From NCBI GenBank assembly GCA_002839855.1, contig PGYV01000007.1, positions 129,134 through 152,400 on the forward strand: a stretch of 23,267 nt of DNA. Direction: 5' to 3'. Numbering within the stretch: position 1 is the stretch's first letter; each line of letters starts with the position of its first letter. A program made the translations under genes and the position numbers. The stretch comes from Candidatus Goldiibacteriota bacterium HGW-Goldbacteria-1. Its GTDB lineage: Bacteria > Oederibacteriota > PGYV01. Of this stretch, positions 14,758-21,901 are shown in pieces. The notes below the pieces were generated by a model. The model was not told where the DNA came from, ran no database searches, and worked only from the letters and a program-made list of their open reading frames with translations.

Positions 14758-15858
14758 TTACCTGTAAACAAAAAGATTATCCCTGTGAATAACTTCCGTA
14801 TAGTAATTATCTTTCATGATTTTCTTTATCTCTTCTTTTTTTCTTCCTTTAATCAAACTTACGTCTTCAGAAGAGTAATTTACAACGCCTTTTGCTATTC
14901 TTGTGCCTGCTTTATCCTCTATTTCAACCGCGTCGCCAAGCGAGAACTTCCCGTTTACAGCGGCTATTCCCACGGCAAGAAGGCTTTTGCCTGAATCTAA
15001 AAGCGCCTTTTTTGCGCCGTCGTCAATTATTATATTGCCCTTTGCCTTTAAAGTCAGAAGTATCCATCTTTTTTTTGATTCTGCCCTGTGCCCTTTTCTA
15101 AGTATCAACGTCCCCGTGTTTTCACCGCCGGCAGAGCGTATAAGCACATTCTTTAAATTTCCGTTGGCTATAATAAGGGGAATTCCAGCGTGATTAAGGT
15201 TGCGCGCCGTTTCAAGTTTGGATAACATTCCGCCCGTGCCGCCCGATGTGACACCGTCAGTTTGAACTTCTTTTATTGTGGCTTCAACATCTTCTATGAC
15301 TTCTATTTTTTTGGCGCTGCTGTATCTGCCGGGATTTTTGTCATACACTCCGTCAACTGATGTTAAAATGGCCACAAGGTCCGCGTTTACAAGGCTTCCC
15401 ACAATTCCGGCAAGCGCGTCATTATCCCCAAACTTTATTTCTTCTGTTGCCACGGTGTCATTTTCATTTATTATGGGCACCACTCCCCATTCAATAAGCT
15501 TTAAAAGGGTGTTCCTTGCGTTCATGTTCCTGGACTTATCCTTGACGTCATCGTGGTTTAAAAGGACCTGGGCGACTGTCACATCATTATCCGTGAAAAG
15601 TTTTTTGTAACGGTTCATAAGGACAGGCTGCCCTATGGCGGCAATGGCCTGTTTTTCCTGAAGGGTAAACTGCCTTTTTTCCATGTTCATGCGGATAAGC
15701 CCGGAACCAATGGCGCCGGACGAGACAATTATCATTTCTTTCCCGGCCTTGCGCAGTTCCACCACCTGGCGGACAAAGTCCTTAAGGAAAGTTTCCCTTA
15801 ATCCTTTTTCATCAGCTATCAGGTTTGTCCCTATTTTTACAACTATCCTGTTGTACAT
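14758..15858 (-). CDS. proB: Glutamate 5-kinase
   Basis: The 366-residue enzyme phosphorylates glutamate to gamma-glutamyl phosphate, the first step of proline synthesis. The N-terminal amino-acid kinase domain (about 1-255) shows [53 protein letters not shown] and [15 protein letters not shown]-terminal PUA domain (about 274-355) follows. Length and domains are typical of the two-domain form. The start is preceded by GAGG at seven to eight bases. It follows obgE with a 24-base gap on the same strand. The usual partner proA is not downstream in this window, where a convergent operon lies instead. Confidence 0.96.
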   Translation of the reverse strand: MYNRIVVKIGTNLIADEKGLRETFLKDFVRQVVELRKAGKEMIIVSSGAIGSGLIRMNMEKRQFTLQEKQAIAAIGQPVLMNRYKKLFTDNDVTVAQVLLNHDDVKDKSRNMNARNTLLKLIEWGVVPIINENDTVATEEIKFGDNDALAGIVGSLVNADLVAILTSVDGVYDKNPGRYSSAKKIEVIEDVEATIKEVQTDGVTSGGTGGMLSKLETARNLNHAGIPLIIANGNLKNVLIRSAGGENTGTLILRKGHRAESKKRWILLTLKAKGNIIIDDGAKKALLDSGKSLLAVGIAAVNGKFSLGDAVEIEDKAGTRIAKGVVNYSSEDVSLIKGRKKEEIKKIMKDNYYTEVIHRDNLFVYR

Positions 15859-15882
15859 ATTAATACCTCTTTATCCTTAAAT

Positions 15883-17145
15883 TTATTCCTCGTCGTCGTA
15901 AATAAAATCCCTGTCAGCAATTACCAGAACATCGCCATTTGTCACGCCGTTTGCCTTAAAAAATTCATTCATTCCGCTCTTTTCAAGGTAGCGCTTGAAT
16001 ACTTCCACAGTTTCCATTTCAGAAAAATCAAGCATTTCCACATAACGCTCCGTGGGCCTGTGACGCAGCACAAAAACGTGAGCTCCGGCCTTTTCCAGCT
16101 GCGGCGCGGAATCCGCTTCTTCCCTGTAATATACAGTGGAAATTTCTTCTTTTTCTTCCGGCAGTTTTTTCAGTATTTCATAAGCTTTTATTACAACTTT
16201 TCTTAAATTTTCATCTTTATGCGCGGAGATAAATTCCACCGGTATTTTTTTCTTTTTAAATTTATCCTTAATTTCTTTTTTTTCATCATCGCTTAACAGG
16301 TCGCTTTTATTTATAACCGCCACCTGCGGCCGTTTACCAACCTTGCCGCTGTATCTGGAAAGTTCCTTATTTATCATTTTATAACCGTCAAACGCGTCTC
16401 CCTGAGTTGGGTCCACGACGTGAATATAAACTTTTGTGCGCTCTATGTGGCGCAAAAATTCTATTCCAAGCCCTTTACCTTCTGATGCGCCTTCTATAAG
16501 CCCCGGAATGTCCGCGGCTACAAAAGCATTTTCCGCATCCACTTTTACTATTCCAAGCACCGGTACAAGAGTGGTAAACGGATAGTTTCCTATCTTTGGC
16601 CTGGCATTGGAAATTTTTGACAGCAGCGTGGACTTGCCAGCGTTTGCCATTCCAATTATACCCACATCCGCCAGAAGCTTAAGTTCAAGGGCAACGCTTA
16701 GTTCTATTCCCGGCTCGCCTTTTTCGTAAAACCTTGGCGCCTGCCTGGTGGAAGTTTTAAAATGTATATTTCCCCTGCCGCCGCGCCCGCCGCCCGCTGC
16801 AAGCACTTTATCGCCTTCTTTTACAAGGTCAGCCACTATTTCATTTGTGGCCGCGTTCATGATAACCGTGCCAAGCGGCACGTGGATATACAAATCTTTT
16901 CCGTTTCTGCCGTGCATCTGGCTGCCGGCGCCGTTAACGCCCTTTTCGGCTTTATAAAGCTTGTTAAAATGAAAATCCACAAGGGTATTTAAGTGCCTAT
17001 CCGCCACAAAATAAACGTGGCCGCCGCGCCCGCCGTCGCCGCCGTCCGGTCCGCCTTTGGGCACATATTTTTCGCGCCTGAATGTGGAAGCGCCGTTGCC
17101 GCCTTTACCTGATTCAATCATTATCTGTACGTGATCTACAAACAT
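15883..17145 (-). CDS. obgE: Obg/CgtA-type GTPase
   Basis: The 420-residue GTPase acts in large ribosomal subunit assembly and stress signalling. The glycine-rich Obg domain (about 1-158) includes GGPDGGDGGRGGHVYF and AAGGGRGGRGNIHF. The G domain has G1 GMANAGKST (165-173), the switch region YPFTTL, G3 DIPGLIEGA and G4 NKSD. A C-terminal OCT domain (about 340-420) and an acidic tail (DFIYDDEE) follow. The G1 loop has Met-Ala where most family members have Phe-Pro; the key Gly-Lys-Ser is intact. A GGAG ribosome-binding site lies nine bases ahead. It is separated from rpmA by a terminator and has its own putative promoter. Confidence 0.97.
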   Translation of the reverse strand: MFVDHVQIMIESGKGGNGASTFRREKYVPKGGPDGGDGGRGGHVYFVADRHLNTLVDFHFNKLYKAEKGVNGAGSQMHGRNGKDLYIHVPLGTVIMNAATNEIVADLVKEGDKVLAAGGGRGGRGNIHFKTSTRQAPRFYEKGEPGIELSVALELKLLADVGIIGMANAGKSTLLSKISNARPKIGNYPFTTLVPVLGIVKVDAENAFVAADIPGLIEGASEGKGLGIEFLRHIERTKVYIHVVDPTQGDAFDGYKMINKELSRYSGKVGKRPQVAVINKSDLLSDDEKKEIKDKFKKKKIPVEFISAHKDENLRKVVIKAYEILKKLPEEKEEISTVYYREEADSAPQLEKAGAHVFVLRHRPTERYVEMLDFSEMETVEVFKRYLEKSGMNEFFKANGVTNGDVLVIADRDFIYDDEE

Positions 17146-17182
17146 TTTTAATGCTCCGATTATTGCCGTATTTTATTAATGC

Positions 17183-17191
17183 ATTATATCA
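17183..17191 (-). promoter_or_regulatory. Extended -10 promoter for obgE-proB
   Basis: The minus strand reads TGATATAAT, a perfect -10 with TGn extension, 38 bases ahead of the obgE start and after the terminator that ends the rplU-rpmA transcript. No clear -35 is present. Confidence 0.55.
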
Positions 17192-17255
17192 TATAAATTT
17201 GGCGCGTATATCCCGTAAATTAACCTGCGGGTAATCATACGCATCATAATAAAAT

Positions 17256-17289
17256 AAAAAAAGCGGGCTTAGACTTAAGCCCGCTTTTT
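17256..17289 (-). terminator. Rho-independent terminator after rpmA
   Basis: The arms AAGCGGGCTTA and TAAGCCCGCTT pair perfectly around GACT and are flanked by A and T runs. Read on the minus strand, it lies about 20 bases after the rpmA stop and ends in a run of T. Confidence 0.93.
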
Positions 17290-17308
17290 GCTGTTAGTGT
17301 AATAAAAA

Positions 17309-17563
17309 TTACTTTACAGGTATTATGCTTACCTTTTTTCCGCCTGCGGAAGTTGTAAACTTTACCCTTCCGGTTACTTTTGCGAAAATTGTGTGGTCTT
17401 TGCCCATTCCGGCGTTAGTTCCGGCTGTGATTTTTGTGCCGCGCTGCCTTACTATTATGGAGCCGCCTGAAACCAGCTGTGAATCGCCCGCTTTTGTGCC
17501 AAGCCTTTGTCCCGCGCTGTCGCGCCCGTTTCTTGTAGAACCTTGTGCCTTCGTGTGTGCCAT
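17309..17563 (-). CDS. rpmA: Ribosomal protein bL27
   Basis: The 84-residue protein begins [20 protein letters not shown] and contains [16 protein letters not shown] and [16 protein letters not shown], all diagnostic of bL27, whose N-terminal tail reaches towards the peptidyl-transferase centre. The N-terminus starts directly at MAH, without the cleaved extension known in Firmicutes. AAGGTGG precedes the ATG. It follows rplU after 64 bases, with no ysxB-like gene between them. Confidence 0.98.
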   Translation of the reverse strand: MAHTKAQGSTRNGRDSAGQRLGTKAGDSQLVSGGSIIVRQRGTKITAGTNAGMGKDHTIFAKVTGRVKFTTSAGGKKVSIIPVK

Positions 17564-17627
17564 TTAAATCCACCTTCCTTAATTTTACGTTCTTAAATTA
17601 TTTTTATAGTTCCGTTTATTTAAAAGG

Positions 17628-17939
17628 TTATGCTTCTATTTTTAATATTCTGATTTTAGTGTATTTCTGCCTGTGTCCCATTCTTTTCTTGGAATTCTTT
17701 GCCCTCTTCCATTTGAACACAACAATCTTGTCCCCTTTTACTTCTTTGTCAACAATTTCAGCTTTAATCTGAACATTGGGAATTGTGGGATTGCCGACTT
17801 TAATGTCGCTGTCGGATACAAGAAGAAGCACTTTGTCAAAATTAATTTCATTTCCTTCCTGATTAAGTTTGTCCACGTTAATTACCGCGCCTTCGGTAAG
17901 CTTGTACTGTTTGCCTGCTATTTCAACTATCGCGTACAT
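17628..17939 (-). CDS. rplU: Ribosomal protein bL21
   Basis: The 103-residue protein starts MYAIVEIAGKQYKLTEG and has the conserved C-terminal basic part FKWKRAKNSKKRMGHRQKYTKIRI. It belongs to the large ribosomal subunit and binds 23S rRNA. The start is supported by GGAGG nine bases ahead. It is first in the rplU-rpmA transcript, behind an extended -10 promoter that abuts the tRNA-Lys gene. Confidence 0.98.
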   Translation of the reverse strand: MYAIVEIAGKQYKLTEGAVINVDKLNQEGNEINFDKVLLLVSDSDIKVGNPTIPNVQIKAEIVDKEVKGDKIVVFKWKRAKNSKKRMGHRQKYTKIRILKIEA

Positions 17940-18003
17940 TGTAAAAAACCTCCATAATTTCGCGGCTGTTTCTTTACCGCGTCTTTGCTTTTATTTTTGT
18001 ATT

Positions 18004-18012
18004 ATTATACCA
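18004..18012 (-). promoter_or_regulatory. Extended -10 promoter for rplU-rpmA
   Basis: The minus strand reads TGGTATAAT, identical to the element before the FHA-cyclase gene. It lies eight bases after the tRNA-Lys CCA end, so any -35 would fall inside the tRNA gene. The leader to rplU would be about 58 bases. Confidence 0.55.
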
Positions 18013-18019
18013 TATTAAT

Positions 18020-18095
18020 TGGTGAGCCGGGAGAGGCTCGAACTCTCGACAGCCGCCTTAAAAGGGCGGTGCTCTACCAACTGAGCTACCGGCCC
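18020..18095 (-). tRNA. tRNA-Lys (anticodon TTT)
   Basis: The minus strand folds into a standard 76-base cloverleaf. The acceptor GGGCCGG pairs with CCGGCTC (one G-U). The D arm is GCTCAGTTGGTAGAGC. The anticodon stem CCGCC/GGCGG carries the loop CTTTTAA with anticodon TTT. The T arm has GAGAGTTCGAGCCTCTC. The discriminator base is A, and the 3' CCA is encoded in the DNA. Confidence 0.97.
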
Positions 18096-18338
18096 ACCTA
18101 TTATGCTACAAATACAAAGTTGTAAGTAAAATCCTGATAGTGCAAGAACACCCTTAAAAACATACTTCTTTAATGAATCATTCTGTTTTTTTATTATTGT
18201 AATACGAACTTATGATAAACAAAACAGTAGAGCATATTTTACACAATATTTTTTTAATGTCAATATATTTTTGGAAAACCAAAAAAATATTTTTGCCCTT
18301 TATTTAAAGGCGTTTTTTACGTTTTTTGCCTCTGACAG
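18096..18338. other. AT-rich intergenic region upstream of tRNA-Lys
   Basis: No gene is seen in these 243 bases. They should hold the tRNA-Lys promoter (a CATAAT lies a few bases before the tRNA on the minus strand) and the 3' end of the surface-protein transcript. An AT-rich imperfect hairpin around TTTTTGG/CCAAAAA (about 18264-18290) could be a weak terminator. Nothing stronger is visible. Confidence 0.4.
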
Positions 18339-21300
18339 CTATTTTATAATGAACACTTTTCTTGTTTCAACGGTTCCTGCCCTTGTTATTCTGATAAAGT
18401 AAAGCCCCTGTCCAACCGTTTTACCCGCGTCATTTTTGCAGTCCCAGTATCCTTCGTTCCATCCTGTTATCACTGTATTGAAATTAAACTGTTTTATCCT
18501 TTCACCGGATATATTATAAACTTTAATTTCCACCAGTTCACCAATAACAGAAGCCTTCACGGATATTTTTATGCTGTCCCCTTTTAACGGCTCTGCATAA
18601 TTTCTGTCCAGCGCTATATCTATGTTAGGCGTGGGTGTGTTTGTAAATGTAGGTGTGATGGTGGGAGTGTATGTATGCGTGAATGTATTTGTCTCTGTGA
18701 ATGTGTACGTAGGCGTAGAAGTATATGTTTCTGTTGGTGTGTCGGTGAAAGTGTATGTTTCTGTCGGAGTCTCTGTGTAGGTGTATGTGGCTGTATTTGT
18801 GAAAGTGTCGCTTGGCGTTGGCGTCTGGGTGTCAGTGGCTGTATCTGTCGCCGTGTCAGTGGGCGTGTTAGTTTCTGTGTTCGTCTGCGTCACAGACGGA
18901 GTGTTTGTGGTTGTAACAGTAATTGTTATTGTCATCGTGGGGCTTGGCGTCGCGGTTGAAGTAATTGTCTGCGTGGCTGTCTGTGTAGGAGTTGATGTTT
19001 TTGTAGTTGTCTCTGTTACAGTCTGCGTGGCAGTTAAAGTTGAAGACTGCGTTGCCGTTTGTGTGGCTGTTTTTGTAAAAGTATTTGTAGGGGTGTTTGT
19101 CAGTGTCATTGTGGGCGTTGCGGTTTCTGTGTTTGTCTGCGTTGCAGAAGGCGATGGTGTCTGGGTTACAGTCTCTGTTGATGTCCCGGTTGCGGTCTGC
19201 GTAGCTGTATTTGTCCCCGACGAAGTCATTGTCACAGTGGACGTGGATGTTTTTGTAATTGTCCCTGTAGCTGTCTGAGTATTTGTACCGGTAATTGTTC
19301 CGGTTGCCGTCTGCGTAACCGAAGTTGTTGCTGTCTGCGTTACAGTAGGGGATGCTGTATCTGTAATAGTTTGAGTTAAGGTTCTTGTCACAGTATGCGT
19401 CACTGTATTAGTAACAGTCAGCGTTGAGCTAACAGTCTGTGTCATTGTCCCTGTGACTGTCGGCGAAACTGTACCGGTAATTGTAGCTGTTACAGTCCCT
19501 GTCGCACTCACAGTAACCGTAACAGTCGGCGAAGGGTTTACTATTGAAAAAGTATTTCCAAGCCCGGGCATTTCCACATTACCAAGAGTGTCCTTTGACC
19601 TGCTGAAAATTGTATATGTTTCTCCCGGATTAAATACCGGCATATTATTAAACGTCCAGTTTTCATATCCTATTGCCGCAGCCCATTCCGGCACCGAAAG
19701 CGACCATGTGTTTGCAGTAAAGTCCCAGTAAAATCCGCCTGCCTGCCTCTGAAACGCCACTTCCACAAGCTGTATGCTCCCGCATGAAGCGGATGCATTT
19801 CCGTCTGCCTGTATTAACGATACGTATTCCTGCCCGCCCTGAGGGTTTATGACATATGAAAAAGGAGTATTGACACACGGTGTTATTGTTACGGTCGGCG
19901 TTACAGTAGGCGTTACATAGCACGGTTCGCTTTGCATATTTAGCGTGTTAGAAAACACCGGGACAAAGGGCGCAATACCGCTGAAACCCGCGGTATTGGT
20001 AATACTGCCGCAGGCGTTTACTTTTCCCCACCAGGTCAATGCTCCTGCTGATTCCGCAAGCGTACCTATGTTCCATGACAGTAAATTACCTGTTAATGTC
20101 CCTGAATTTGAATTGCCAAGGTATGATATCTGCGCGGGAACTGTATCAAAAATCACAGCCCCATTAATAACGCCAATCCCTGAATTAAAGACCATAAAAT
20201 CATCATAATTATTTTTTGTGTCCGGCATATATCCCTGATGGTTAATACCCGGCCTCCAGGATGCACCGTTAGTACAGTGCATTCCGTCAGCAAGCCCGCT
20301 TGCATCTGAATAAACAAGCGTCCAAGCTGCCGGTTCCGGCTCCCCTTTATTCCAGACTTTTGCCCTGAAATAAAATTCAGAAACAGCTTCAATTTTTACA
20401 GTGTACCAGGTGTCAGGATTTACTATAACTGTATTTGAATAACTTGGCCACAAACAGCTTCCATTTATGCACTTTTGAAATGATACATACCCGTTAATAC
20501 TGTTGTCTATGGATAATATAAGGGAATACATGCTGTTCTGCGTATCCGGAAGGCCGTTGCTGCGTATTATAACCTGAGCGTCCGCACCAAAATCGCTGCC
20601 CGGCTGAATTCTGACGTCGGTTAAAATTGTACCTGTGCAGAATTCTGCATTTGCCGGAACCGTGTCGTCAATCAGCATGCCCGGGTATGTATTTGCAATT
20701 GAAGAAGATTCAATATATTTATTTCCCGTTGAACACAGCGCAACAGGCAACCACGTTCCAAATTCGCCTGAATCAGTTATAAACTTCCACCCCTCGGGCG
20801 GATTTAAGCTGGTATACACACCCTGCAGATTATCAAATAAATCAACGAATTGAAGCGAGGATGAAGTAGAAACATAATTAATAATATAAGTTACCGTATC
20901 CCCTATCGCCGCGGAAGATTTATTCTGGCTTGCGTTAAGCAGCACTTTATTCTGATTTACAGCCAATGAAGCACTTAGTGATTTTGCATTTGAACCCATT
21001 GAAGCGTTAAACGGAACTGTTATTTTTTCATTATCGGCGGCAGGCGGCTTTTGCAGCTTAGCGGTAAACCATAATTTTCCGGAAGACAATGACGGCATCC
21101 CCATCCTGTTCTGCAGTACCCATATTATAGAGCCGGTCTGACTGCCCGCTGTCGGCGATGACATAACATATTCAGAAGGCCCGCACGATTCTATTTTTAG
21201 CTTCCCGTCCGAAGGCAGCGCGGATTCAACAGTAAGAACTCCGCCGGTATAAGCGTATTCGCAGGAAAACAGGACCAAATCGCCGTTTAACGAAACCATG

Positions 21301-21881
21301 CCTTCCGTTTTTGCATTTTTAAGTTCCAGTTCTTCTCCGGGATAGGGAATAATCCATGGAAGTGAAACAGAACGGCATGAATCAAGGGCAATCCAGTCTG
21401 ATGACCTTATAAAATAATCATTGACCCCTACGTGCAGAAAAAATGCTGAAATTTCGCAGCCGGGAAACTTTGATATGTCCGGTATGTGAAAAACAAACTG
21501 TTTTATAACAGTGCGTGAATTTGTATCGCCGCCGCAGTCAGTACAGTTGTTAACAGCCATTCCATCCGAAACCGCTGCAATATAATGTATATCCCCATAT
21601 GCGTTGGGATTTTCACTTGGAACATCAATCCCTAAATTACTTACAACAAAAATCTGTCCCGCAGTGCCTTCGGGGGACTTTGACGGCAGGCTGCTTACCG
21701 CAATATTCAGCCCCGTTGAGGAATACTTAGTTGCACAGAATTCAACTGTAACTGTAACTTCCTGGCCAAACTTGGGATTTGGCGGACTCATAACAGCAGA
21801 AATTATTTTTGGGCCTGTCGCAGATGCCGCGCAGACAAATAAAACCTGTAATAAAATAAATAATAAAACTCTTTTTAACAT
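18339..21881 (-). CDS. Secreted protein with Thr-rich stalk and FlgD/T9SS-type C-terminal domain
   Basis: The 1180-residue protein has a Sec signal (MLKRVLLFILLQVLFVCAASA). Its head comprises an N-terminal region (about 23-300) and a DUF11-like beta unit that opens near 307 (SAAIGDTVTYIINYV) and seems to close near 572-650 (GAVIFDTVPAQISYLG ... ITNTAGFSG). Between these (about 410-540) is a concanavalin/LamG-like stretch (ADAQVIIRSNGLP, WYTVKIEAV, FRAKVWNKGE). An Ig-like unit with YTIFSRSKDTLGN follows (about 670-780). Residues 780-1085 alternate Thr with other small or polar residues. The last 90 residues (EIKVYNISGERIKQF ... WDCKNDAGKTVGQGLYFIRI) match the FlgD Ig-like/T9SS type A C-terminal pattern, usually a sorting or anchoring signal. 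GAGG lies ten bases before the ATG. It starts 20 bases after its paralogue and is probably cotranscribed with it. Confidence 0.88.
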   Translation of the reverse strand: MLKRVLLFILLQVLFVCAASATGPKIISAVMSPPNPKFGQEVTVTVEFCATKYSSTGLNIAVSSLPSKSPEGTAGQIFVVSNLGIDVPSENPNAYGDIHYIAAVSDGMAVNNCTDCGGDTNSRTVIKQFVFHIPDISKFPGCEISAFFLHVGVNDYFIRSSDWIALDSCRSVSLPWIIPYPGEELELKNAKTEGMVSLNGDLVLFSCEYAYTGGVLTVESALPSDGKLKIESCGPSEYVMSSPTAGSQTGSIIWVLQNRMGMPSLSSGKLWFTAKLQKPPAADNEKITVPFNASMGSNAKSLSASLAVNQNKVLLNASQNKSSAAIGDTVTYIINYVSTSSSLQFVDLFDNLQGVYTSLNPPEGWKFITDSGEFGTWLPVALCSTGNKYIESSSIANTYPGMLIDDTVPANAEFCTGTILTDVRIQPGSDFGADAQVIIRSNGLPDTQNSMYSLILSIDNSINGYVSFQKCINGSCLWPSYSNTVIVNPDTWYTVKIEAVSEFYFRAKVWNKGEPEPAAWTLVYSDASGLADGMHCTNGASWRPGINHQGYMPDTKNNYDDFMVFNSGIGVINGAVIFDTVPAQISYLGNSNSGTLTGNLLSWNIGTLAESAGALTWWGKVNACGSITNTAGFSGIAPFVPVFSNTLNMQSEPCYVTPTVTPTVTITPCVNTPFSYVINPQGGQEYVSLIQADGNASASCGSIQLVEVAFQRQAGGFYWDFTANTWSLSVPEWAAAIGYENWTFNNMPVFNPGETYTIFSRSKDTLGNVEMPGLGNTFSIVNPSPTVTVTVSATGTVTATITGTVSPTVTGTMTQTVSSTLTVTNTVTHTVTRTLTQTITDTASPTVTQTATTSVTQTATGTITGTNTQTATGTITKTSTSTVTMTSSGTNTATQTATGTSTETVTQTPSPSATQTNTETATPTMTLTNTPTNTFTKTATQTATQSSTLTATQTVTETTTKTSTPTQTATQTITSTATPSPTMTITITVTTTNTPSVTQTNTETNTPTDTATDTATDTQTPTPSDTFTNTATYTYTETPTETYTFTDTPTETYTSTPTYTFTETNTFTHTYTPTITPTFTNTPTPNIDIALDRNYAEPLKGDSIKISVKASVIGELVEIKVYNISGERIKQFNFNTVITGWNEGYWDCKNDAGKTVGQGLYFIRITRAGTVETRKVFIIK
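18627..19540 (-). repeat. Thr-x-Thr repeat tract (stalk of the secreted protein)
   Basis: About 305 codons encode runs such as TVTQTATGTITGTNTQT, with Thr at every second position. Thr codons vary freely (ACA, ACC, ACT, ACG), so the regularity is in the protein rather than in a DNA repeat unit. The antisense strand is accordingly open and Val-rich, which explains the long spurious frames there. Confidence 0.9.
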
Positions 21882-21901
21882 GTTATGAATACCTCATAAA
21901 A

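Noticed and set aside
14746-14759. AAAACT-GT-AGTTTT palindrome between the convergent proB and membrane operons
   Set aside because: The two-base loop cannot form a normal hairpin and no T-run follows, so it is not called a terminator.
14784-14792. DnaA box-like TTATTCACA (minus strand)
   Set aside because: Isolated and inside the proB coding sequence; probably chance.
18781-19278. Plus-strand Val-rich open frame
   Set aside because: It is the exact antisense of the Thr-x-Thr tract; ACN/NAC-type codons read backwards give GTN-rich frames without stops.
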